A stretch of DNA of 64,000 bases from Acidobacteriota bacterium. GTDB lineage: Bacteria; Acidobacteriota; Terriglobia; Terriglobales; SCQP01. The notes beneath the pieces were generated by a model. It ran no database searches. It worked only from the letters and a program-made list of their open reading frames with translations, and was not told where the DNA came from. Made by a program: the position numbers and the translations under genes. Each line of letters opens with the position of its first letter. Within the stretch, counting starts at the first letter, position 1. This document shows, in pieces, positions 19,601 through 27,719 of this stretch. The stretch covers positions 38,694 to 102,693 of the forward strand of contig DAHUYO010000003.1 of assembly GCA_027315185.1 (NCBI GenBank). The letters run 5' to 3'.

Positions 19601-20492
19601 CCGCCGCGGCGCTGGAATCTCCCGCCGGTCCGGGGCCGAACGCGCCGCCCGCGGGAGGATGGAACTGGCGCCACAGAGAGAGTTCTTCTTCCTGCAATGC
19701 CCCCAGCGTCAGGCCCAGTTTTTCCCAGATTTCCCCGACCGCCCAGCGCCAGCGCTCGCGGATGAAGGCCAGTTGGCCGCGCAGCGAATCCGGCGCGGCG
19801 CGTTGCGGGGCCAACAAGACGTCCAAAAGGGTAGTGCCGCCCGGGCCGAAGCCGGGCTGGGCCGCGAAATACGGCTGCCAGAGGGAGGAAATTTTCCGGT
19901 ATGCCGTGCCGCGCATCGCTGGGCGGTCGTCGAAGAGTTCGCGAAAGGGCGCGAAGGCGGGGTTGGCGTTGGCCAGCCAGAGCAGCAGTATTTCCTCCAG
20001 CGCGACGGCGCGGTGCGGATAGCCGCCCGTGACCCCGGCCAGCCACTCCTCCGCGCGCAGTTCGCCGCGGTACACCCGCACCACGGGAAACTCATGCGCG
20101 AAGCGGCGCAGCGTGGTCTCCAGCGCTTCGCCGCCGACGCGGTCGCCCAGCCAGGGAACCGCGGCGGTCAGGGCGCGGGGATTGCGCCGCCGGTAGGCGG
20201 CGATCATGGCGTGCAGCGCCTCGTCAATCAGCCCCATGGCGTGCAGCGCCGCCGGCGGGATGGGCGCGGCCGGCGACCGCTCCTGGGCGCGGATTTGCTG
20301 AATGCGCGCGGCGAATTCGCGGCTAGCCTGCGGGTCGGCCAGGATGACGTTGCCGCTAAAGGTGAACAGGGCGGCGTCGAAGCGATAGCGGTCCCGCGCC
20401 GCGCGGGAGACGTGGAATTCAAACTCCGGTCCGCAACGGCTCCTTGCGGCCCGCCGCGCAGCTGCTGACAACGATCGCTGCATTATGCTCAC
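16695..20492 (-). CDS. Large GH13 alpha-amylase-family protein
   Basis: A 1265-residue protein. The first GTG (20492) and an ATG (20483) are both possible starts. After a helical N-terminal region of about 340 residues comes a GH13 barrel: region I 'DVVPNHMG' (about 427), region II 'IRFDAAMTLAKKH' with the nucleophile Asp near 546, region III 'LLLAEAFWL' with the acid/base Glu near 611, and region IV 'FMNNPDERTA' (about 667). In region IV the usual NHD reads NPD, so the subsite -1 histidine is missing. A long Ala/Arg-rich helical C-terminal part (about 900-1265) has no recognisable domain. No signal peptide is seen, so it is probably cytoplasmic and acts on glycogen or maltodextrin-like alpha-glucans. 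Confidence 0.85.
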   Translation of the reverse strand: MSIMQRSLSAAARRAARSRCGPEFEFHVSRAARDRYRFDAALFTFSGNVILADPQASREFAARIQQIRAQERSPAAPIPPAALHAMGLIDEALHAMIAAYRRRNPRALTAAVPWLGDRVGGEALETTLRRFAHEFPVVRVYRGELRAEEWLAGVTGGYPHRAVALEEILLLWLANANPAFAPFRELFDDRPAMRGTAYRKISSLWQPYFAAQPGFGPGGTTLLDVLLAPQRAAPDSLRGQLAFIRERWRWAVGEIWEKLGLTLGALQEEELSLWRQFHPPAGGAFGPGPAGDSSAAAVPHFSEFEYERFSSDVDWMPRAVLLAKNAYVWLEQLSRAHGRHIHRLDQIPDGELDTLARRGFTALWLIGIWERSQASRRIKQLCGNADAEASAYAIAQYEIATDLGGRPAMEDLRRRAAMRGLRLASDVVPNHMGIDSPWVMEHPEWFVSLPHSPFPAYQFNGPDLNGDGHIEIKIEDHYYDRTDAAVVFRRRDLWTGDTRYIYHGNDGTSFPWNDTAQLCYLRGDVREAMIAAIVRVARDFPVIRFDAAMTLAKKHYQRLWFPEPGTAGPIPTRAEHGLTKAQFDAEMPEEFWREVVDRVAVEAPGTLLLAEAFWLMEGYFVRTLGMHRVYNSAFMNMLRDEQNANYRSVIKNTLEFDPDILKRYVNFMNNPDERTAVDQFGKGDKYFGICTLLATLPGLPMFGHGQFEGFTEKYGMEFRHPRLREAADADLLAHHDRLITPLLRRRALFAEAAEFLLYDFFAPEGHVNEDVYAFSNRGGGARALVVYNNTIRRAAGWVRLSCAYAEKNGNGGKHLRQRTLADGLGIPAESDHWAAYRRLDTGLEHLARGEDLAQGMYFELDGYATRVLLDWRVWRDDGTRPWRRLWDHLQDRGVPNLDDALRDLELARVHRALSALLARPPLAALAQSANVRGAAARTALARRRRTEAEAAQRAALKEMVAAVRELVAAAQEFLLSPAAAAAGFAPEDRISPAHAKTAIAAALVQMRAAPRLPALAAKLELPPPARDAWPPAGAAAPLAPWAEAVAIIVLHALGVSLNPSAPDAAAVRLFEGLRLRPALAAEFAALRAADAAAVRAAEAAAQRAGEGAGPRGEASAAQGEEHAADPDAPWRAAARVRAAFAHPLSPPARPAPARRAAAKPPSKRPESPPAPGLATASAVTPLFAVWLADPDLAWLLGAHDANGVGYIVQEQLQTTLAGLALRPALALAAAARLAPAKVRALGEQLRQYEAAAAQNGYRTKDLAQI

Positions 20493-20609
20493 TGACTATC
20501 GTAGAGAAAAACACCCCTCCAGCGCCAATCGTTGTTCCTGCCGCGCCGAAGGTCCAGGCTCGGCTCGGCCGGCCGGCGCGGCGGGAATATTTGCGCCGGC
20601 GCGCGGGAT

Positions 20610-20731
20610 AAGGCTCCCGCCCTGCCTAACGTCGCCCTAGACGGGAGCGCCGGCATCCTGCCGGCGTGCTCGCCGCCGTCCTGCGCACCGCCCCTTGTGG
20701 GGAGGGCTCCAGCCCTGCGTAACGTCGCCCT
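20610..20731 (+). repeat. Pair of short intergenic repeats (GGCTCC-GCCCTG...AACGTCGCCCT)
   Basis: Two 29-bp copies about 90 bp apart (20610-20638 and 20703-20731) share 'AACGTCGCCCT' and most of the preceding GGGCTCC/GCCCTGC hairpin. A related sequence occurs near 15467. Between them is a 'GAGCGCCGGCATCCTGCCGGC'-type palindrome (20645-20665), also seen at 27.5 kb. This 284-bp gap between the amylase-like and aminopeptidase genes has no gene. Confidence 0.65.
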
Positions 20732-20776
20732 CCGGGACGGCGGGGTAGAGGGCCCGGTCCCGCTGACCGACGGCGA

Positions 20777-23266
20777 TCAGCGCTGCATCATCGCGGCGGC
20801 CGCTTGGAAGGCGGGCTTGAAGAAACCGATCCAGGTGTTCTGCGCCAGGTCTTGAATGGCGGGCAGGGAATCGCGGTCGTGCAGTTCGGCCAAGGCGATG
20901 GCCGCGCGCACCTGCACCATGCCGGTCTGGCCGTGCAGCGCCCGGCGGAGCGCCGCCGTCACCCGGGCGTCGCCGGCGCCGAAATGGCCGAGCTGTTCGA
21001 TGGCGGTTGCGCGCAGCGCCGGCGGCTGGCCCGGCGCGGCGTAATGCAGCAGCACGGGCACGGCGGCGGATTTCTCGCGGTGCGCCTGCAGCGCCAGCGC
21101 CCGCTGCTCGACCTGCCACTGATAGCTCTTCATGGCCAGGGCGGCGGTGATATACCGCGGAGCCTGGGCGCGGTCAAGATGCAGCAGTGCGCCCAGCGCG
21201 GCGGCGCGCACGCTGGAGATGGGATCGGTGCGAAAGATTTTGCGCACCCGCGCCAGCTCGCCGGGTTGGGTGGGTTGTCCAGGATGGAGATGGCCCAGGA
21301 GCGTGACTGCGTTGGCGCGCACGGCGGGGTTGGGGCTGTCGAGGCGTTCCAAGGCCAGCTGCTGCGCGGCGGCGGGAGCGATGCCGGCAAGATGGCCGAG
21401 GGCGTCGTCAGCGGCGGGGGCGGAGGATTCCGCCCGGACGCGGGCGGCGAAGAACTGCGCCAGCGCGGCGCGGTTGCCATCGGTCGCATCGCGGTCCACG
21501 GCGTCGAGCGCCTGCTGGCGATCCCAACTCCACGGCGCATGAACGGCTTCATATTCCCATTCGGCCAGCGGCTTGTCCCAGATCAGGTACTTCAGCAGCA
21601 CGTGGTCGGGGTCCAGCTGTACCATCTCCGGCTTGCCGGGCAACGGCCAGGCGATGGTCTGGTTGCGGCTGGTCACCAGCATGCCGCGGCGCAGTTCCCG
21701 GCCACCCACCCATGCCGCCAAAGTTAGCCGGCCGGTGTAGAGGAATCCATGAAACGGCTTTTGCCGCAGATGCAGTTCCAGGTCGCCGCCGTGGGCGGCG
21801 GATTGCCAGTTCCAGGAGGCATGGAACACGGGATAACCGATCGCATAGAACCAGCGGTGGAAAAACAGGCGGAGGTTGCGGTGCGTCGCCTCCTCCATGG
21901 CCAACTCGAAATTGCGCGTGTTGGCGGGCTGGAACTTGTAGCGGGTCAGATAGCGGTGCACGCCGCGCCAGAATGCCGCCGGGCCCAGCTTGGCTTGGAG
22001 CATGCGCAGGGCGAAGCCGCCTTTCTCGTAGGTGACCGCGTCGAACATGTTCCAGGGATTGCCGTGGTTGTAGTCCACGATGGGGTGGTCGTGGCCGTCG
22101 GCGTAGCGGAAGTAGCCCTCTGCGTCCCGCTCCCAATCGCGAATCGCCTGGTCTTCGCCGCGAGCGTGCAGGTCCCAGGTGTATTGCATGAAGGTGGCGA
22201 AGCCTTCGTTCAGCCAGAGCTGGGACCAATGGGCGCAGGTGACGGTGTCGCCGAACCATTGATGCGACAGCTCATGGGCGATCTCCACGTCATGGCGCGG
22301 CGCGGCGGCGCGGACGTTGGCGAGAGTGGCGTTTTGCGGATAATCGCCCGGGAACTCGGTCTCGCTGGCATTTTCCAGCCCGGAGAAAAACCCAGGATTT
22401 TCCACCTCGGCGTACTTGGCCCAGGGATAGCGAACGCCGGTCAGCTGTTCGTCATAGGCCATCATCGCCGCGGTGCGGCCATAGCGGGCGCGGGCGATGG
22501 CCGCCGATTGCGTCGGCGGCACGTCGAATTGCAGCGGCACGCCATGCGGGCCCACGGCATCCACGCGGTTCCATTGGCCGACATAAAAGGCCAGCAAATA
22601 GGTGCTGATCGGCTCCGCCTGGCGCCAATGAAAAAGCTGCGCGCCGCCGGGGAGCAGTTGGCGGCTGACCAGCTTGCCGTTGGCGATCGCCCAGTCTCCG
22701 CGCGGGGCGGTGATGTAGAAGTCGGCGGTCAGCTTGTCGTTGGGGTGGTCGTAGATGGGCAGCCAGTGGTGGTTCTCATTCGGCTCGCCGGAGGTCCACA
22801 GCCAGGTGGCTTGCCGCGGGTGGGCGAGATCAGCCGCATAGAACACCATGCCCGCGGCGGGCGTCACGTGGTAGCGGATGCGCAGCGCCACCGTTTGCCG
22901 CGGTCCGATCGGCGCGGGCAGCTTGACATGCAGTTTCTCCGCGGTCAGGTGATAGGCGACGGGACGGCCGTTGGCGGTGACGGATTGGACGGTCGGGCCG
23001 CCGCAGTCGAGGTGGAAATATTGGAAATGATCGCGCAGCGGGCGGAGCGTCAGGGTTTCCCGCACCGCTACCGAGCGGGTGGCGAAGTCCGGCTGGATGC
23101 GCAAGGTGACATGCAGGCTGTCGAAGGTGCGGGTTTGGGCGGCGGCGGCGAGCGCCAGCGCCAGGACCGCCATGGCGGCGGCCGGTGCGCGCAGCGGCAG
23201 GCGGAACCGCGGGCGGGAGCGGGCGGGGGGAATATGCATGGCGTGGGGGGGCGTGGCGGGGAGCAT
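20777..23266 (-). CDS. Secreted M1-family aminopeptidase with HEAT-like C-terminus
   Basis: An 829-residue metallopeptidase. A signal peptide ends near 'ALALAAAAQT'. After the N-terminal beta domain, 'GLENASETEF' stands in place of the GAMEN exopeptidase motif, followed by the zinc motif 'HELSHQWFGD' (His331, His335) and 'LWLNEGFATF' with the third ligand Glu about 20 residues on. The C-terminal third (from about 600) is a run of Ala/Leu-rich helical repeats such as 'AVRANAVTLLGHLHP' and 'ALRATAIEQLGHFG', like PBS-lyase HEAT repeats. M1 enzymes remove N-terminal residues from peptides; the signal peptide places this one in the periplasm. The start could also be the ATG at 23239. Confidence 0.9.
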   Translation of the reverse strand: MLPATPPHAMHIPPARSRPRFRLPLRAPAAAMAVLALALAAAAQTRTFDSLHVTLRIQPDFATRSVAVRETLTLRPLRDHFQYFHLDCGGPTVQSVTANGRPVAYHLTAEKLHVKLPAPIGPRQTVALRIRYHVTPAAGMVFYAADLAHPRQATWLWTSGEPNENHHWLPIYDHPNDKLTADFYITAPRGDWAIANGKLVSRQLLPGGAQLFHWRQAEPISTYLLAFYVGQWNRVDAVGPHGVPLQFDVPPTQSAAIARARYGRTAAMMAYDEQLTGVRYPWAKYAEVENPGFFSGLENASETEFPGDYPQNATLANVRAAAPRHDVEIAHELSHQWFGDTVTCAHWSQLWLNEGFATFMQYTWDLHARGEDQAIRDWERDAEGYFRYADGHDHPIVDYNHGNPWNMFDAVTYEKGGFALRMLQAKLGPAAFWRGVHRYLTRYKFQPANTRNFELAMEEATHRNLRLFFHRWFYAIGYPVFHASWNWQSAAHGGDLELHLRQKPFHGFLYTGRLTLAAWVGGRELRRGMLVTSRNQTIAWPLPGKPEMVQLDPDHVLLKYLIWDKPLAEWEYEAVHAPWSWDRQQALDAVDRDATDGNRAALAQFFAARVRAESSAPAADDALGHLAGIAPAAAQQLALERLDSPNPAVRANAVTLLGHLHPGQPTQPGELARVRKIFRTDPISSVRAAALGALLHLDRAQAPRYITAALAMKSYQWQVEQRALALQAHREKSAAVPVLLHYAAPGQPPALRATAIEQLGHFGAGDARVTAALRRALHGQTGMVQVRAAIALAELHDRDSLPAIQDLAQNTWIGFFKPAFQAAAAMMQR

Positions 23267-23321
23267 GGCGTAAGGCGTGGTGCAGCGGCTGATGCGACGG
23301 GTGGGCGGGCGAGGCGCGGGG

Positions 23322-23663
23322 CTATTCGGCGAAATCGCCTTCTTCGGCTTCGCGCAACAAACGGCGGGCGAGTTCTTCCTGCTCCTTCGGCACCCACAGC
23401 GCCAGGTCGGCGGTGAGGCCGGGGATCATCATGGCCTGCACCTCGGCCGGAATGCCGTTGGCGCGGAGCATGCCGGCGGCGAACTCGGCTTCATCGGAGC
23501 GCTGGAAGCGTGCGGCTTCGGCGCGATTGCGCAGGTCCACGTGCAGCAGACGGGGATCCTCTTCCCCTTCGGGGCCGGCGCTAGATTCCGGGGCGCCGTC
23601 AGGCTGCTCGCCGCCGTCGTCGCGGCCGTCATCCGGGTCCAAGGTGTCCACGGGCATGGGCAC
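23322..23663 (-). CDS. DUF2007-like small protein
   Basis: A 113-residue cytoplasmic protein. An acidic, Gly/Pro-rich N-terminus (about 1-40) precedes a compact domain with 'RFQRSDEAEFAAGMLRANGIPAEVQ' and 'LALWVPKEQEELARRLLREAE', the pattern of the DUF2007 'putative signal transducing protein' family (ferredoxin-like fold). Function is unknown even for the family. It lies 56 bp upstream of the aminopeptidase gene on the same strand and may be cotranscribed with it. Confidence 0.7.
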   Translation of the reverse strand: MPMPVDTLDPDDGRDDGGEQPDGAPESSAGPEGEEDPRLLHVDLRNRAEAARFQRSDEAEFAAGMLRANGIPAEVQAMMIPGLTADLALWVPKEQEELARRLLREAEEGDFAE

Positions 23664-23790
23664 AGGATACAGCAGCGGCTGGGGTTTTAGGGTTCAGCGG
23701 CAGCGGGCCGGCCGCGGCGGGCGGCGGAGAAGACAGCCGGGGACGGCCATCCCGCGTTCTTCGCTCGGGAGGCGCGCATGCGCCGCGCGG

Positions 23791-24411
23791 CTAGGCGGCT
23801 TTGGGGCCCTGCTGCCGCGCGCGTTCCTGCGATTCGATCAGGCTGGCGGGATCGCGGCCGATGACCTGGCCGCTGCGCGGGTCCAGGGTGAAGAGCAGAT
23901 CGCCAAGGTCGTCGGCGTGGTGTTCTTCTTCCTGCAAGATGTCCTCCAGCATTTCGCGCGTGGTGGAGTCGTGAAATTGGAAGTGGCGGATCAGCTGCGT
24001 GTAGACATCCACGACGATGCGCTCGGCGACCAGGTCTTCGCGGACCATGTCCGCCAAGGATTCCCCGGCGGCGTATTCGGTATAGGCGCGCTGGCTGACG
24101 ACGGCGGGATTCAGCTCCGGCGCGCCGCCGAGCTGCTGAATGCGGTCGGCGATGGCGTCGGCGTGCTCCTGCTCCTCCTGGGAATATTTCCGGAAGGTCT
24201 GGGCGATGGATTCGCCGTGCATGCCGCTGGCCATGAAGTAATGATGGCGGTAGCGCAAGACGCAGACGATCTCCGTGGCCAAGGCGGCGTTCAGCAGTTC
24301 CGTGGTCTGCTTCGGGTCGCCCTGGTAGGCGGAGGTGACGGCGCCTTGCTCTAGGTTTTGGCGGGCGCGCTCGCGAATGGTTTGCACGTCGGCGAGAAAT
24401 TCTCCGGCCAT
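23791..24411 (-). CDS. Ferritin-like / bacterioferritin-type di-iron protein
   Basis: A 206-residue four-helix protein. The track ORF begins far upstream (24918), antisense to rpsO. The real start is ATG 24411, with GAGG 7 bp upstream. Di-iron ligands appear as 'LNAALATEIVCVLRYRHHYF', 'YSQEEQEHADAIADRI', 'LVAERIVVDVYTQL' and 'ILQEEEHHADDL', the paired E...ExxH pattern of bacterioferritin. Such proteins oxidise and store iron or protect DNA from peroxide. The C-terminal 40 residues are polar. It is divergent from rpsO, sharing a 225-bp intergenic region. Confidence 0.87.
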   Translation of the reverse strand: MAGEFLADVQTIRERARQNLEQGAVTSAYQGDPKQTTELLNAALATEIVCVLRYRHHYFMASGMHGESIAQTFRKYSQEEQEHADAIADRIQQLGGAPELNPAVVSQRAYTEYAAGESLADMVREDLVAERIVVDVYTQLIRHFQFHDSTTREMLEDILQEEEHHADDLGDLLFTLDPRSGQVIGRDPASLIESQERARQQGPKAA

Positions 24412-24636
24412 GATGGACCTCGTTTCCGTCCGGTGGCGCGCGGGGCGTTCCGGCTGTAGCCTATGGATGGTGGGCGGGCCGCCGCCGTTGTCCCCAGCCA
24501 GGCCCGGCCCAGCCTCCGGGCCGTGGCGGGCGCGCAGCCGAGCCGGTCCGGGGCGCGAGGCCGGGGACGCTTGTTCCCGGGCTGCCGGGTCGTGGTAAGC
24601 TAGATTTTCTTGCGGCCTTTGGGCCCTCTCATACGC

Positions 24637-24906
24637 ATGGCCTTTACCAAGGAAGACAAGCAAGCGCTGGTGCAAAGCTTCGCCATTCACGCCACGGATT
24701 GCGGTTCGCCGGAAGTCCAGGTGGCGGTGCTGACGGAGCGCATCCGGTATTTGACCGAGCACTTCAAGACCCACAAGCAGGATCATCACTCGCGCCGCGG
24801 GCTCCTGCTGATGGTGGGCAAGCGGCGGCGGCTGTTGGATTACCTTAAACGCCGGGACGCGGCCCGTTATCGCGGCGTCATTCAAAAGCTGGGGCTGCGG
24901 AAATAG
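24637..24906 (+). CDS. rpsO: 30S ribosomal protein S15
   Basis: Exactly 89 residues from ATG 24637, the canonical S15 length; the track's earlier start adds a non-homologous tail. It contains '[14 protein letters not shown]', '[25 protein letters not shown]' and '[12 protein letters not shown]', the 16S rRNA three-way-junction binding helices. S15 nucleates assembly of the 30S platform. It is followed by pnp, the conserved bacterial order. Confidence 0.98.
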   Translation: MAFTKEDKQALVQSFAIHATDCGSPEVQVAVLTERIRYLTEHFKTHKQDHHSRRGLLLMVGKRRRLLDYLKRRDAARYRGVIQKLGLRK

Positions 24907-25054
24907 GCCCTGGCGCAACTACTTCGATCGGCTCGCCAGTGAATCTGTTGCAGATGCCCGAACGTGACGGGCGCTCATTGGGTTGGATCCCAACTCCCCT
25001 CGCCGCCGCCCCGCTGGGCGGGGGCTTTGATCGCAGCGCCCGTTCCCGCCGCCA

Positions 25055-25078
25055 TTCTCGGCGCGGCGCTGCCGAGAA
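25055..25078 (+). promoter_or_regulatory. Perfect 8-bp stem-loop between rpsO and pnp
   Basis: TTCTCGGC and GCCGAGAA pair perfectly around an 8-nt loop. The following ATTTTCCC is only weakly T-rich, so it could be an attenuating terminator after rpsO or, as at rpsO-pnp in E. coli, an RNase III processing site used in PNPase autoregulation. Confidence 0.55.
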
Positions 25079-25107
25079 GATTTTCCCGAATCATTTGAGA
25101 CCAGATG

Positions 25108-25132
25108 GCCGCGGTCCCTGGAGGGCCGCGGC
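25108..25132 (+). promoter_or_regulatory. Hairpin directly upstream of the pnp ribosome binding site
   Basis: GCCGCGG and CCGCGGC form a 7-bp stem, extended by CCC/GGG across a one-base bulge with a TGGA tetraloop. The stem ends one base before the GGAAGG Shine-Dalgarno sequence of pnp (25134-25139), so its folding state could affect pnp translation or mRNA stability. Confidence 0.55.
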
Positions 25133-25146
25133 GGAAGGAATGTTCC

Positions 25147-27384
<2,238 letters not shown>

Positions 27385-27425
27385 CTGGCGGACACAGCGA
27401 AAGCCAACCATTGGACGGACGATGG

Positions 27426-27461
27426 CCGGGCGGGAGCGATCCCGCCCGGTCTATTTTTTTT
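27426..27461 (+). terminator. Rho-independent terminator of pnp
   Basis: CCGGGCGGGA-GCGA-TCCCGCCCGG is a perfect 10-bp stem with a GNRA tetraloop, followed by TCTATTTTTTTT. It begins 42 bp after the pnp stop codon and is the clearest intrinsic terminator in the window. Confidence 0.95.
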
Positions 27462-27490
27462 GCGTGAGGGGGCCGTGGGGGGTGGGCCGA

Positions 27491-27588
27491 GGCCGGCAAG
27501 ATGCCGGCGCTCCAAACTTGCGCCGGCGCTCCAACCCCACGCCGCCGCCTTGAGGCGCCTTTTTTGGAGCGCCGGCGTCCCGCCGGCC
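27491..27588. repeat. 98-bp inverted-repeat element
   Basis: The 25-bp ends (27491-27515 and 27564-27588) are inverted copies with 22 of 25 positions matching; both contain GCCGGCGCTCCAA. An internal copy of the same GCCGGCGCTCCAA unit (27523-27535) and a short hairpin followed by T6 lie between them. Related GCCGGCG units occur at 12.2 and 20.65 kb. It looks like a palindromic intergenic repeat or a MITE-like element. It encodes nothing. Confidence 0.7.
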
Positions 27589-27657
27589 TCGCCGTTCGCT
27601 AACCCCATTGCGGTCCGCTCCCGGGCGGCGGGCGGGCAAGAACGCCTGCCGCGGCGG

Positions 27658-27679
27658 GTGCTGGACTATAATCCAGCAC
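27658..27679 (+). promoter_or_regulatory. TATAAT box inside an inverted repeat, acylase promoter/operator
   Basis: GTGCTGGA-CTATAA-TCCAGCAC is a perfect 8-bp inverted repeat whose centre contains TATAAT (27667-27672), placing a predicted transcript start about 40 nt before the acylase ATG at 27720. A dimeric repressor bound here would cover the -10 box. No good -35 hexamer is visible. Confidence 0.55.
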
Positions 27680-27719
27680 GGCGCGGCGCGCCGGGTAATC
27701 ACGAGGCAGACGACTCACT

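Larger units (their letters stand above)
27385..27719. other. Intergenic region between pnp and the acylase gene
   Basis: 335 bp without a gene. It holds, in order, the pnp terminator (27426-27461), a 98-bp inverted-repeat element (27491-27588), and a palindrome enclosing a TATAAT box (27658-27679) that probably drives the acylase gene. Confidence 0.75.

Noticed and set aside
18051-20468. 805-aa plus-strand ORF
   Set aside because: Antisense to the GH13 gene, whose catalytic motifs are intact. Long shadow ORFs are expected at this GC content.
21749-23416. 555-aa plus-strand ORF
   Set aside because: Antisense to the M1 aminopeptidase with its intact HExxH motif.
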